This document shows, piece after piece, positions 49,221 to 58,504 of a DNA stretch of 64,000 bases; positions within the stretch are counted from its first letter, which is position 1; every line of letters starts with the position of its first letter. The notes beneath the pieces were generated by a model that was given only the letters and a program-made list of their open reading frames with translations, ran no database searches and was not told the origin of the DNA. The stretch is from Microbacterium foliorum (GTDB lineage Bacteria; Actinomycetota; Actinomycetes; Actinomycetales; Microbacteriaceae), in assembly GCF_006385575.1 (NCBI RefSeq), contig NZ_CP041040.1, positions 1,984,001-2,048,000 of the forward strand. The letters run 5' to 3'. The translations under genes were made by a program, and so were the position numbers.

Positions 49221-50624
49221 ATGACCTCACGGCTCGTCCAGCAGCTCGGTGCCCACAACGTCGCCGGCGCCACAGCCAAGGCCCTCGCAGAGCAAGTGCG
49301 TGCGTTGATCCTCGACGGTCGGCTCACCGTGGGCGAGCGGCTGCCGAGCGAGCGAGCGCTCGCGCTCGAGCTGCGGCGCTCGCGCTCCACGACGACCCGC
49401 GTCTACGACCTCCTCGAGGCCGACGGCTACGTTTCGCGCCTGCACGGGGGCGGCACCCGCGTCACCCTGCCACACACCGCCACCTCAGCAGACGGCGCCC
49501 CAGACGAGTCGGCGATCGACCTGTCGATCGCGTCGATGGATTCGACTCCGGGGCTGTACGACGCGACGGTGCGATCACTCCCCCGGCTCGCGGCCATGCG
49601 CGGCACCAGCGGGTACTCACTGCGCGGCCTTCCCGAGCTGCGTGAAGCTGTCGCGCAGCTTTTCACCGAGCGTGGAGTCCCGACGGATGCCGATGAGATC
49701 ATGATCACGTCGGGCGCGCTCAACGCGTTCAACCTGGTGCTCGCCACAATCGGGCGCCGGGGAGAGCGCGCACTCGTCGAGCAGCCGACCTTCCCACATG
49801 CGCTCGAAGCGCTCCACCGGCACGGCTATCGTCTGCTGCCGACTCCGGTCGACGTCTCCGGCTGGGATGAGCGCCACCTCACCGACACGCTGCTGCACGA
49901 ACGCCCTCACCTGGCGTACCTCATCCCCGACTTCCACAACCCCACAGGAGCCACGCTGTCGGATGTCGAGCGGTCACGCATCGCCGCGACGGCCCGCAGC
50001 GTCGGCACGCAGCTGATCATCGATGAGACGACCGCGGAGCTCGACATCGATCGCGGCTGGACTCCGCTTCCGTTCTCGGCGTTCAGCCCGCAGATCATCA
50101 CCGTGGGCTCGATGTCGAAGATCGCGTGGGGCGGCATGCGCATCGGCTGGATCCGCGCCGACCGCTCGGTGATGGCCCGCCTGCTCGCGACCCGTCCCTC
50201 GTTCGAGCTCGGCACGGCGCTCCTCGAGCAGTGCATCGCCGTCGAGCTCTTGCAGGAGATGCCGGCGCTCACCGCGCATGTCGCGACACGCCTGCATGCC
50301 GGTCGTGACGCCGTGGCGTCGGCACTCGGATCGTTCGAGACCATATCCATGCCGCAGACCAGCGGCGGTCTCTCGGCCTGGCTCGACCTGGGTGCCCCCG
50401 TATCGACCGCCCTGTCGCTGGCCGCCCGCGATCACGGGCTGATCCTCCCGCCCGGGCCACGGTTCTCGACGGGCGGCGTCCTCGAGAGGCGCCTGCGGAT
50501 CCCGATCACCCTGCCACCCGAGCGCACCGCCGAGGCCATGGATCGACTGCGGCTCGCCTGGGACGACGTCATGACCGGGGGCACGGCGGCCGGCGCCGAG
50601 ATGCCCCGTTCGGCCGTCATCTGA
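49221..50624 (+). CDS. yczR: MocR-family PLP-dependent regulator YczR
   Basis: 467 aa. The N-terminal winged helix-turn-helix (LAEQVRALILDGRLTVGERL, PSERALALELRRSRSTTTRV) is GntR-type. The C-terminal aminotransferase-like domain has YLIPDFHNPTGATLSD, the active-site Lys in GSMSKIAWGGMRIGW and Arg near the end. MocR proteins bind pyridoxal phosphate and usually control a divergent neighbour, here yczE. Confidence 0.88.
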   Translation: MTSRLVQQLGAHNVAGATAKALAEQVRALILDGRLTVGERLPSERALALELRRSRSTTTRVYDLLEADGYVSRLHGGGTRVTLPHTATSADGAPDESAIDLSIASMDSTPGLYDATVRSLPRLAAMRGTSGYSLRGLPELREAVAQLFTERGVPTDADEIMITSGALNAFNLVLATIGRRGERALVEQPTFPHALEALHRHGYRLLPTPVDVSGWDERHLTDTLLHERPHLAYLIPDFHNPTGATLSDVERSRIAATARSVGTQLIIDETTAELDIDRGWTPLPFSAFSPQIITVGSMSKIAWGGMRIGWIRADRSVMARLLATRPSFELGTALLEQCIAVELLQEMPALTAHVATRLHAGRDAVASALGSFETISMPQTSGGLSAWLDLGAPVSTALSLAARDHGLILPPGPRFSTGGVLERRLRIPITLPPERTAEAMDRLRLAWDDVMTGGTAAGAEMPRSAVI

Positions 50625-50626
50625 CA

Positions 50627-50668
50627 GACGAAGACCCCGTCCCTGTGGTCAGGAGCGGGGTCTTCGTC
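50627..50668 (+). terminator. Terminator of yczR
   Basis: GACGAAGACCCCG (50627-50639) and CGGGGTCTTCGTC (50656-50668) form a 13-bp perfect stem with a 16-base loop, three bases past the yczR stop. Confidence 0.75.
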
Positions 50669-50760
50669 ATGTGTGGAACGGGAATTCGCCTTCTCAGCGT
50701 CCGGGATCGCTCACCGGCATCCGATACTCGCGCCTTCCCGTTCCAGGTGTGTGTGGCCGC

Positions 50761-51264
50761 CTAGCCGACCTTGTGCAGCCAAACCACACGAGCGTCGTCG
50801 CTCGCGTGCCGGAACGGCTCCAGCTCCTCGTCCCAGGCAGAGCCCAGGGCGATGTCGAGCTCGCGCTGTAGCTCGGTCGCACTGCCGGCGGCGATCTCCA
50901 TCGCATAGCGGATGCGGTCCTCGCCGATGACGATGTTGCCCGCAGCATCCGTCTGCGCATAGTGGATGCCGAGGTCGGGCGTGTGGAGCCAGCGGCCGCC
51001 GTCGCTGCGAGGTGTCGGATCCTCGGTGACCTCGAAGCGGAGATGCTCCCAGCCCCGGATGGCGGTCGCGAGAGCAGCGCCCGTGCCCACCGGTCCGTCC
51101 CAGTAGAACTCGGCGCGACGAGCGCCGTCGAGCACCGGCTGGTCGCTCCAGTCGAAGTTCACTGCGCGACCGATGGCGCGTCCCACCGCCCATTCCAGGT
51201 GCGGGCAGAGCGCGCGAGGTGCAGAGTGGATGAACACCACTCCGCGTGCGTAAGCCGTCGCCAT
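50761..51264 (-). CDS. DUF3145 family protein
   Basis: 167 aa. The start MATAYARGVVFIHSAPRALC, PHLEWAVGRAIGRAVNFDW and AEFYWDGPVGTGAALA are the family's conserved blocks. It is widespread and single-copy in actinobacteria, function unknown. It is a single gene. Confidence 0.88.
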   Translation of the reverse strand: MATAYARGVVFIHSAPRALCPHLEWAVGRAIGRAVNFDWSDQPVLDGARRAEFYWDGPVGTGAALATAIRGWEHLRFEVTEDPTPRSDGGRWLHTPDLGIHYAQTDAAGNIVIGEDRIRYAMEIAAGSATELQRELDIALGSAWDEELEPFRHASDDARVVWLHKVG

Positions 51265-51392
51265 GATCTCTCCGTTTCATCAGGTGCGTCTTCCCCAACG
51301 ACCTGAAACAACGAGAACTGGCGTGAATATGCGGTTATGGGGCTATTCTCGCCCAGACCAGGCGAAATAACAAGCGTGTGATTCATACGACG

Positions 51393-51423
51393 AAGGCCCC
51401 GGTCACAGGGACCGGGGCCTTCA
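51393..51423 (-). terminator. Terminator of the Fe(II)-oxygenase-like gene
   Basis: GAAGGCCCCGGTC / GACCGGGGCCTTC is a 13-bp perfect stem with a 5-base loop, 30 bases after the gene's stop. Confidence 0.8.
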
Positions 51424-51453
51424 GACCGCGAACGGCCGTGGATCAGACGAGGA

Positions 51454-52227
51454 TCATGCCTCGCTCATGGCCTGCTTGACCTGCTGGCCCTTCGCGGCGT
51501 AGTACGCGGCGCGGGCGGCGTCTCGACGAGCCTGCTCGGCGTAGCCTGCCTCGAGGACGTCCTGCGGGACCTCGACGTTGGGCACGTCCTGGGTTCCGTT
51601 GTACTTCTCGATGTAGGCGTCGAGCTCGGGGCCGGACGTCCACGACGTGATGAGGCAGTAGCGCGGCTCGGTGCCGACGTGGGTCGCCGCGTGCCACAGC
51701 CGCTGCGTGTCGACGATGAGCTGTGCGCCGGCCGGCAGAGCGATGCGGTACTCGATGCTGGGGTCGGTGCGGTTCTCGCGGAGGACGAAGAAGCTGTCCT
51801 TGTCGTCACTGAGGTTGAAGAATCCACGCACGACCCAGCCGGTGCCGTCGGGGTTCAGGCGGTTGTTGTCGTCCTGGTGGAGGTTGTAGAGGCACTCGCC
51901 GTACGGGGTCGGCTGCAGCTCGATCACGCGGCAGCGACCGACGTTGGCGCCGGGCTCCTGTGCACGACGCGTCAGGTTCGGAGCCTTCTCGGTCTGCGAG
52001 TCGATCCAGACGCCGTCCTTGTCGGTGCGCGGCGGCTTGTGGTTCCAGAAGCCGTTGCACTCGATCTCGCCCTTGGCGCTGGCGAGCGGCGCGAAGCGGG
52101 TGTCACCCGACGACTTCCAGTCGTTGTACTCGATGTCGAGCCACTCCTTGGGGTCGAGCTCCTGGTTGTAGCTGTCGAGAACGACGAAGCCCTTGTCTTC
52201 GAGCGCGGCAGACTTGATGTATCCCAT
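51454..52227 (-). CDS. Putative 2OG/Fe(II)-type oxygenase, iron-box regulated
   Basis: 257 aa, soluble. A double-stranded beta-helix oxygenase pattern is visible: His117-x-Asp119 (LHQDDNN), a distal His179 (TQRLWHAA) and Arg189 ten residues later (EPRYCLITSW), the spacing expected for 2-oxoglutarate binding. I do not recognise the family by name, so the activity is inferred from residue spacing. It is a single gene; upstream lies a DtxR/IdeR-like box, suggesting iron control of an iron enzyme. GATCTG-GTT-CAGATC directly precedes the ATG. Confidence 0.6.
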   Translation of the reverse strand: MGYIKSAALEDKGFVVLDSYNQELDPKEWLDIEYNDWKSSGDTRFAPLASAKGEIECNGFWNHKPPRTDKDGVWIDSQTEKAPNLTRRAQEPGANVGRCRVIELQPTPYGECLYNLHQDDNNRLNPDGTGWVVRGFFNLSDDKDSFFVLRENRTDPSIEYRIALPAGAQLIVDTQRLWHAATHVGTEPRYCLITSWTSGPELDAYIEKYNGTQDVPNVEVPQDVLEAGYAEQARRDAARAAYYAAKGQQVKQAMSEA

Positions 52228-52279
52228 GATCTGAACCAGATCCTTTCATCGGGGGCCAGCACGTTTTAACAGGCCCTGA

Positions 52280-52298
52280 TAAGGCAAGCCTAACAGGG
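52280..52298 (-). promoter_or_regulatory. DtxR/IdeR-like iron box
   Basis: TAAGGCAAGCCTAACAGGG (plus strand) matches 13 of 19 positions of the palindrome TTAGGTTAGCCTAACCTAA that DtxR/IdeR/DmdR regulators bind. It is 52 bases upstream of the minus-strand oxygenase-like gene. The plus-strand gene at 52404 starts 105 bases away and could also be affected. Confidence 0.55.
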
Positions 52299-52403
52299 CG
52301 CCTCTGGAGCGCCGCCGAGGGCTGCCGTGAATAAGCGAATAGACTGAATCGGGCGCCTGGCGACTCCTCGGCGCCGGGCGTTACGGGAGGACGAGACACC
52401 AGC

Positions 52404-54407
52404 ATGAGCACTGCGACCAACGTCGAGGCGACAGCTGTCAACACGATCGAGTGGCTCGCAGAGGACTCCACGACCATCGTCGTGCCGGTGTACCAGCGTC
52501 AGTACCGGTGGGATATCGGCGGCTGCGAGCAGCTGCTCTCCGACGTCCGTGCGGTCGCCCGCGAAGACTCCTCGCACCGTCACTTCATCGGGTCGATCCT
52601 CTCGGCTGCCGACGACAGCGAGGCCGACACCGACCTCGTGCTGATCGACGGTCAACAGCGCATCACGACCTTGATGCTGCTGGTCGCAGCGCTTCGGCAC
52701 GCGGTTCAGGACTCCGATCCCCTGCTTGCCGCCGACCTCGACCGAGTGCTCGTGCGCCCCGAAGACCCCACGCGCACCAAGCTGCGCCCGCACGACGCGT
52801 GGGCCGAGCTGTATGAGTCCGTGGTGCTCGAGCGCGATATCCAGACAGAGCGCGAGTCGCGGTTCGACGACAACTACGCGTTCTTCCGCAGCCAGGTGCA
52901 CGCCGACGAGGCGCCGCAGATCTGGGCGGGGCTGAAGAAGCTCGAGCACGTCTCGATCACCCTCGGCGCCGCCGCCAACGCGCAGCAGATCTTCGAGAGC
53001 CTGAACTCCACGGGCGAGCCGCTGCGCGATCACGAGCTCATCCACAACTACATGCTGATGGGGCTGACCCACGCAGAGCAGCTCGACGTCGAGGCACGGT
53101 TCTGGCTGCCGATCGAGCAGCACACCGGCGAGACCATCGGCCTGTTCTGGCGGCACTATCTCGTGATGACGACGGGCCGCGAGGTGGCCGCCAACGGCGA
53201 GCACGGTGTCTACAGCGCGTTCCGGCATTCGTTCCCCCGCGTCGACCTCGATCACCTGCAGGCGGATGCCGAGGTCTGGCGTCACTACGCCGAGATCTAC
53301 GGCATCCTGCTCGATCCATCGCTCGAGAAGGACCCCGAGATCGCGCGACAGCTGCGCTACGTGAACACCTTCGGACGCGCCTCGTACCCACTGGTCCTCA
53401 GCGTCTACAGCGATCACTCCCACGGAGTCATCGCTCGCGACGAGCTCATCGAGACGCTCGAGTGGATCCAGACGATGTACCTCCGCCGCACACTCGTGAA
53501 CCTGCCCAACGAGCGGCTGGTCGCGAGACTCTGTCGCGCCAGGGCGAACGGTCGAGAGGAACTGGCGCGCGCGTTCGCCCGGATCACACCGTCAGACGAG
53601 CGCGTCAGCGCCGTCTTGAAGTACAGCGAGCTGCCGCATCCGGCCTATGTCCTCGGGCGGCTCGAGGGAGTCGACGACCCGGACGAGTTCGATGTGGAGC
53701 ACATCGTGCCCACAGTCCCCAGCGACAGCTGGTCGGGCGATGGCCTGCGGCCGTGGATCGACTACTCGGACGACGAGCGCAACGCCCATCGCGCGCTCGC
53801 CCCGACGCTCGGCAATCTCACCCTGCTCGAGCAGACGCTCGCAGAGCGCGTCTTCGGAGAGTCGTACTCCGTGAAACGCGACGAGGCGTACTCTCGCAGC
53901 TCCGTCCCCGAGACCAGGGCGCTCGCAGACACGCAGGCGTGGGGAACAGCGGCCATCTCGCAGCGCACGATCCGGCTCACATCCGATCTGCTGAGGATCT
54001 GGGCGCGCCCCGCGCTGCCCGAGATCGACGACGACGGGCTCACCCCCATCCTCGATGCGGTCCGCCGACGCGGGTGGCCTGCCGGATGGGAGCGCGAGTT
54101 CGAGTACGTCGAGTACCGCGGAGAGCGCTGGGAGGTCTTCGACGTCAAGCATCTCTTCAACCGCGTCTTCCGTCGCGCGTGGACGGACACGCGCGGCGCC
54201 GCCGTGTCGTACTGCGCCGCCCACGGCGGTCCGATCTACGAGTCGACGGCCTGGAAGGGCCAGTGGGACCAGCTCGACGCGACACACCATCTCTACATGG
54301 GCTGGGATTCGAACTACATGATGAACGCAGTGCAGGGCGTGCTCCACGAGGCGGACATCGCCTCGGAGGTCTTCGTCAAGTACTCCTACATCGGGAATGT
54401 GATGTGA
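52404..54407 (+). CDS. DUF262/DUF1524 (GmrSD-like) nuclease-type protein
   Basis: 667 aa. The N-terminal DUF262 ParB-like domain has VPVYQRQYRW (27-36) and the nucleotide motif LIDGQQRITTLMLL (about 81-94). A long helical middle follows, then an HNH-type DUF1524 domain with DEFDVEHIVPTVPSDSW near 430. This is the architecture of GmrSD-like type IV restriction enzymes fused in one chain, which cut modified DNA such as phage DNA. It starts one base before the next gene's ATG, with no other defence gene adjacent. Confidence 0.85.
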   Translation: MSTATNVEATAVNTIEWLAEDSTTIVVPVYQRQYRWDIGGCEQLLSDVRAVAREDSSHRHFIGSILSAADDSEADTDLVLIDGQQRITTLMLLVAALRHAVQDSDPLLAADLDRVLVRPEDPTRTKLRPHDAWAELYESVVLERDIQTERESRFDDNYAFFRSQVHADEAPQIWAGLKKLEHVSITLGAAANAQQIFESLNSTGEPLRDHELIHNYMLMGLTHAEQLDVEARFWLPIEQHTGETIGLFWRHYLVMTTGREVAANGEHGVYSAFRHSFPRVDLDHLQADAEVWRHYAEIYGILLDPSLEKDPEIARQLRYVNTFGRASYPLVLSVYSDHSHGVIARDELIETLEWIQTMYLRRTLVNLPNERLVARLCRARANGREELARAFARITPSDERVSAVLKYSELPHPAYVLGRLEGVDDPDEFDVEHIVPTVPSDSWSGDGLRPWIDYSDDERNAHRALAPTLGNLTLLEQTLAERVFGESYSVKRDEAYSRSSVPETRALADTQAWGTAAISQRTIRLTSDLLRIWARPALPEIDDDGLTPILDAVRRRGWPAGWEREFEYVEYRGERWEVFDVKHLFNRVFRRAWTDTRGAAVSYCAAHGGPIYESTAWKGQWDQLDATHHLYMGWDSNYMMNAVQGVLHEADIASEVFVKYSYIGNVM

Positions 54408-54408
54408 C

Positions 54409-55656
54409 ATGACGACGACCATCCGCCGCCTCCTCGATCTGACCGTCGAAGAGCACACGCTGACCGTTCCGCTCGTATGGGGAGATGAGGCCGACTCCCG
54501 CACGATCGACATCTTCGCGCGGATCATCACACGCGAAGGCGGTGAGCGACTCCCCTACCTGGTCTTCCTGCAGGGCGGTCCCGGACACGAGGCACCGCGT
54601 CCCTTCCATGCGTCGTCCTCCCCCGCGTGGCTCGATGAGGCGCTCGCGCACTATCGCGTCGTGATGCTCGACCAGCGCGGCACCGGACTCTCGACACCGG
54701 TCGGCGATGCGGATCTCGAGCGAGGCTCCGCCGAGGTCGCCGAGTACCTCACGCATCTGCGCGCCGACTCGATCGTCCGCGACTGCGAGGCGATGCGCCA
54801 GCACCTCAGCGCCGAGACGTGGAGCGTCCTCGGTCAGTCCTTCGGTGGATTCACGACCCTGGCCTACCTGTCGACCGACGCGGACTCGCTCGCCGATGTC
54901 TTCATCACGGGCGGACTCAGCACCGTGAACCGGCACCCCGACGAGGTCTACGCCCTCTGCTACGACAAGATGCGCGCCGCCTCCGAACGGTACTACCGCC
55001 GGTTCCCCGAGCACCGGGACGTGATGCGTCACCTGGTCGATCGGGCCGCGGCGGGCGGCATCGTGCTGCCGGACGGCGAAGTGGTCTCGCCGTCACGACT
55101 GCGCTCCGTGGGCTCGGCGCTCGGCACGAACGACGGATGGCAGACCGTGTGGTCACTGCTCGAGCGAGACCCTGCGTCGAACGCCTTCCGCCACGATCTG
55201 ATGCACGCGATGCCGTACGGCGGCCGCAACCCGCTCTACTTCGCGTTCCACGAGTCGAGCTACGCGAGCGGGCACGCCACACGCTGGTCGGCGGAGCGCA
55301 CGGAGCCCCAGGACTTCCGCGATGACGTCACCCTGTTCACCGGTGAGCACATCCGCAGCGAGTGGACCGAGACGGTGCCGGCCTTCCAGCCGTGGCGTGA
55401 CGTCACGCTCGCGCTGGCGGACTTCGAGTGGCCTCGGATCTACAACGAGGTCGCGATCGCCGCCTCCGGTGCGACGGGTGCCGCGGCCGTGTATGTGAAC
55501 GACGTCTACGTGCCGATGGAGTTCTCGCTCGAGACCGCTCGACTGCTTCCGGGGGTCGAGCTGTGGGTCACGAGCGAGCATGAGCACAACGGCGTGCGTT
55601 CAGGCCCCGTCCTGACGCACCTCATCGACCTCGCCCACGGTCGCCGCATCCGCTGA
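54409..55656 (+). CDS. Alpha/beta hydrolase, S33 aminopeptidase-like
   Basis: 415 aa. An oxyanion motif (LVFLQGGPGHEAPRP), DQRGTGLSTP, the nucleophile GQSFGG and a C-terminal His (TSEHEHNG) identify the prolyl-aminopeptidase branch of S33. No signal peptide is seen, so it should be cytoplasmic. It starts one base after the DUF262 gene, suggesting co-transcription; a functional link is not evident. Confidence 0.88.
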   Translation: MTTTIRRLLDLTVEEHTLTVPLVWGDEADSRTIDIFARIITREGGERLPYLVFLQGGPGHEAPRPFHASSSPAWLDEALAHYRVVMLDQRGTGLSTPVGDADLERGSAEVAEYLTHLRADSIVRDCEAMRQHLSAETWSVLGQSFGGFTTLAYLSTDADSLADVFITGGLSTVNRHPDEVYALCYDKMRAASERYYRRFPEHRDVMRHLVDRAAAGGIVLPDGEVVSPSRLRSVGSALGTNDGWQTVWSLLERDPASNAFRHDLMHAMPYGGRNPLYFAFHESSYASGHATRWSAERTEPQDFRDDVTLFTGEHIRSEWTETVPAFQPWRDVTLALADFEWPRIYNEVAIAASGATGAAAVYVNDVYVPMEFSLETARLLPGVELWVTSEHEHNGVRSGPVLTHLIDLAHGRRIR

Positions 55657-55709
55657 GGTTCCCCGCCGGAATCCTCCTGTAGACGGATGCCCGGGCGGCG
55701 GGACCCGCA

Positions 55710-55715
55710 TAGCCT
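55710..55715 (+). promoter_or_regulatory. -10 box for leaderless transcript of 55722
   Basis: TAGCCT is followed by six bases and the ATG, leaving no room for a ribosome site. Confidence 0.5.
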
Positions 55716-55721
55716 GGTCTC

Positions 55722-56003
55722 ATGGCCGACACACTCGGAATGCTCCTCACGATCGCGATCCTGCTCGTCGTCGTGATCGCGATCGTCGTGGTGATCGTGG
55801 CCGTCTACGCGAAGGCGCCGCTCGAGAGGAAGTACGAGAGCGCTGGCGGCGGACTGGGCGGTTCGTTCGAAGCGGTCTGGATGCCGTCGGCGCACGAGGC
55901 CGGGATGGAGCGCGACCGTCAGACGAAGCGCACAGCCCCAGCGCCCTCTCCCGGTGACCCGCCCAGCAGGATCGACGGCGAACGCATCGTCATCGACATC
56001 TGA
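55722..56003 (+). CDS. 93-aa single-pass membrane protein
   Basis: One N-terminal helix (MLLTIAILLVVVIAIVVVIV) followed by a polar tail with SAGGGLGGSFEAVWMPSAHE. The latter motif recurs in actinobacterial small membrane proteins of unknown function (from memory). The start is leaderless by its -10 position. Confidence 0.65.
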   Translation: MADTLGMLLTIAILLVVVIAIVVVIVAVYAKAPLERKYESAGGGLGGSFEAVWMPSAHEAGMERDRQTKRTAPAPSPGDPPSRIDGERIVIDI

Positions 56004-56051
56004 CCTGATCGTCGACGATCTGAGCCAGGGCGTGACCCGGCCGAGACGACG

Positions 56052-56083
56052 AAGGCCCCGTGTTCCGAGGAACACGGGGCCTT
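56052..56083. terminator. Terminator between 55722 and rpmE2
   Basis: AAGGCCCCGTGTT / AACACGGGGCCTT is a 13-bp perfect stem with a 6-base loop between convergent genes, 15 bases after the rpmE2 stop. Confidence 0.8.
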
Positions 56084-56098
56084 GAAACCCGGTGGTCG

Positions 56099-56356
56099 TT
56101 ACTTGCTCGATCCGCCGAAGCCCTTGAAGCGCTGGTTGAACTTCTCGACGCGGCCGGCCGAGTCCATGATGCGCTGCTTGCCCGTGTAGAACGGGTGCGA
56201 TGCCGACGAGATCTCGACGTCGATGACGGGGTACTCGACGCCGTCGAGCTCGATCGTCTTGTCGCTCGAGACAGTCGAACGGGTGAGGAACGTCTCGCCC
56301 GAGCCGAGGTCGCGGAACACGACTGCCTTGTACACGGGGTGAATGTCAGTCTTCAT
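56099..56356 (-). CDS. rpmE2: 50S ribosomal protein L31 type B
   Basis: 85 aa from the ATG at 56356. [20 protein letters not shown] and [20 protein letters not shown] are the type B signature. It lacks the CxxC zinc ligands of type A L31, so it is the zinc-independent paralogue that replaces L31 in low zinc in other bacteria. No Zur-like palindrome is obvious upstream. Confidence 0.95.
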   Translation of the reverse strand: MKTDIHPVYKAVVFRDLGSGETFLTRSTVSSDKTIELDGVEYPVIDVEISSASHPFYTGKQRIMDSAGRVEKFNQRFKGFGGSSK

Positions 56357-56447
56357 GGGATTCCTTAGTTGCTGCCCTGGATTGTGCCAGGGACGAGGGA
56401 AGTCTGCGGTGCAGAGAGCACCAAGGATCGATTCTATCAGATCCGCG

Positions 56448-57233
56448 TCAGGATGCCGCGCGGGCCGCGTAGCGGTCCTCTTCACTGCTGAGGACGATCG
56501 GCATGCCGAACGTCTCGGTCAGAGTGTCGGCGGTCAGAGTGTCGGCGATGGGCCCGGCTGCCACGATGCGCCCCTCACGCATGAGCAGCACATGCGTGAA
56601 CCCGACCGGGATCTCCTCGACGTGATGCGTGACCATCAGCATCGCGGGTGTCGTCGGCGACGAGGCATAGCCGCTCAGGAGCGCGAGCAGCTCCTCGCGC
56701 GAGCCGAGGTCGAGCGACGCGGTCGGCTCGTCGAGCAGCAGCAGCTCAGGGTCGGTCATCACGGCACGGGCGATCTGCACGCGCTTCTGCTCGCCGTCGC
56801 TCAGGGTCCCGAAGGTGCGATCGGCCAGGTGGTCGAGGCGCCAGTCGCCGAGCACCCGCAGCGCACGGCGCTCGTCGATGTCCTCGTAGTTCTCGTTCCA
56901 GCGACCCAGCACGGAGTAGGCCGCCGTGAGCACCGTGTTCAAGACCGTCTCTTCACGCGGCACGCGCTTCGCCATGGCCGAGGAGGCGAATCCGATGCGA
57001 GGACGCAGTTCGAACACGTCGGTGCGCCCCAGGGTCTCCCCCAGCACCGTGACGGCTCCGGAGGTCGGGTGCATCAGCGTGTCCGCCAGCTGGAGCAGCG
57101 TGGTCTTGCCTGCGCCGTTGGGTCCGAGGATCACCCACCGCTGATCATCGTCGACCTGCCAGGTCACGTGATCGATGATGTCGCGCCCCTCGCGGCGCAC
57201 GACGACGTCGGTGAATTCCAGGGCGATCGACAT
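56448..57233 (-). CDS. ABC transporter ATP-binding protein
   Basis: 261 aa. Walker A is [13 protein letters not shown] (about 36-48), the signature is LSDGEQKR (144-151), Walker B is [12 protein letters not shown], and the H-loop is MVTHHVEE. There is no adjacent permease, so it may be a stand-alone ABC protein. A 15-bp tandem duplication near the 3' end doubles the peptide ADTLT. Confidence 0.88.
   Translation of the reverse strand: MSIALEFTDVVVRREGRDIIDHVTWQVDDDQRWVILGPNGAGKTTLLQLADTLMHPTSGAVTVLGETLGRTDVFELRPRIGFASSAMAKRVPREETVLNTVLTAAYSVLGRWNENYEDIDERRALRVLGDWRLDHLADRTFGTLSDGEQKRVQIARAVMTDPELLLLDEPTASLDLGSREELLALLSGYASSPTTPAMLMVTHHVEEIPVGFTHVLLMREGRIVAAGPIADTLTADTLTETFGMPIVLSSEEDRYAARAAS
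56517..56546 (-). repeat. 15-bp perfect tandem duplication in the ABC gene
   Basis: GGTCAGAGTGTCGGC occurs twice in succession (56517-56531 and 56532-56546), in frame, giving a repeated DTLTA segment near the C-terminus. Confidence 0.75.
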
Positions 57234-57250
57234 GCCTCCAGCCTATCGGC

Positions 57251-58435
57251 TCAGGCGGTCAGCTCCGCGTACAGCGCGCGCGTGGTGTCGGCGATCGCAT
57301 CCCAACTGAACTCCTCGCGCGCGCGCTCTCGACCGGCCGCACCGTAGGCGCGAGCCTGCTCCGGATCGGAGGTCACCTCGGTGAGCACGTTCGCGAGGTC
57401 GGCGACATACCGCTCGGGGTCGACCGGCGTCCCGGTGCCGTCCTGCAGCTGCTCGATCGGCACCAGGCGCCCGGTGACGCCGTCGTCCACGACCTCGGGG
57501 ATGCCGCCGGTGGCCGTGCCGACGACAGCTGCCCCGCACGCCATGGCCTCGAGGTTCACGATGCCCAGCGGCTCATACACCGACGGGCATACGAACGTCG
57601 TGGCTGCCGTGAGGATCGCCGAGAGTTCGTCTCGCGGCAGCATCCGATCGATCCAGATGACTCCCTCGCGCGTCTGCTGGAGAAGCCGCACACCCTCCTG
57701 CACCTCCGTCATGATCTCGGGGGTGTCCGGCGCCCCGGCGCAGAGGATCAGCTGGACCTCCGGAGGCAGCAGACGAGCGGCCTGCAGCAGGTACGGCAAG
57801 CCCTTCTGGCGCGTGATGCGGCCGACGAACACGACAGACGGTCGGGACGGGTCCATGCCGACCGACTCGAGGAACGCCGGGTTCTGCACCGGGCGCCACC
57901 GCTCGACGTCGATCCCGTTGTGGATCACACGCACCCGGGCCGGGTCGACGGAGGGATAGCTGCGCAGGATGTCCTCCCGCATGCCGGCGCTCACGGCGAT
58001 CACCGCCGCCGCATTCTCGTAGGCGAGCTTCTCGATGCCGCTCGACACCGCGTACCCGCCGCCGAGCTGCTCGGCCTTCCACGGGCGCAGAGGCTCGAGA
58101 CTGTGCGCGGTGAGCACGTGAGGGATGCCGTGCAGCTGCGAGGCGAGGTGTCCGGCGAAGTTCGCGTACCAGGTGTGGCTGTGCACGAGATCGGCGTCGG
58201 AGATCGCCGCCACGATCTCGAGATCGGTGCCGAGCGTCTGCAGAGCGGCGTTGGCCGAGGCCAGTTCTGAGGGTGCCTGATACGAGAAAGTACCGGCCTC
58301 ATCCCGTGGAGAACCGAAGGCCCTCACCTGTACATCGATATTCTGCCGCAGGGCTGTGACGAGCTCTGCGACGTGCACACCGGCACCTCCGTAGATCTCC
58401 GGCGGGTATTCCTTCGTGATCATCTCGACGCGCAT
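57251..58435 (-). CDS. glgA: Actinobacterial glycogen synthase GlgA (GT4)
   Basis: 394 aa from the ATG at 58435. MRVEMITKEYPPEIYGGAGV at the N-terminus, RITRQKGLPYLLQAA and the GT4 acid motif VCPSVYEPLGIVNLEAMACG are present. In mycobacteria the orthologue (GlgM) makes maltose 1-phosphate from ADP-glucose. It is divergent from glgC, which makes ADP-glucose, with only 69 bases between them. Confidence 0.92.
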   Translation of the reverse strand: MRVEMITKEYPPEIYGGAGVHVAELVTALRQNIDVQVRAFGSPRDEAGTFSYQAPSELASANAALQTLGTDLEIVAAISDADLVHSHTWYANFAGHLASQLHGIPHVLTAHSLEPLRPWKAEQLGGGYAVSSGIEKLAYENAAAVIAVSAGMREDILRSYPSVDPARVRVIHNGIDVERWRPVQNPAFLESVGMDPSRPSVVFVGRITRQKGLPYLLQAARLLPPEVQLILCAGAPDTPEIMTEVQEGVRLLQQTREGVIWIDRMLPRDELSAILTAATTFVCPSVYEPLGIVNLEAMACGAAVVGTATGGIPEVVDDGVTGRLVPIEQLQDGTGTPVDPERYVADLANVLTEVTSDPEQARAYGAAGRERAREEFSWDAIADTTRALYAELTA

Positions 58436-58441
58436 GTCTAG

Positions 58442-58498
58442 ACGGTAGTGACTCACTTGTCCAGATGCTAGTTAGCCGAGCCGAATCACATCTATGGT
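58442..58498. promoter_or_regulatory. Divergent leaderless promoters of glgA and glgC
   Basis: TACCGT (58447-58442, minus) lies six bases before the glgA ATG, and TATGGT (58493-58498, plus) lies six bases before the glgC ATG. Neither gene has a ribosome site. Confidence 0.5.
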
Positions 58499-58504
58499 GG
58501 GTGC

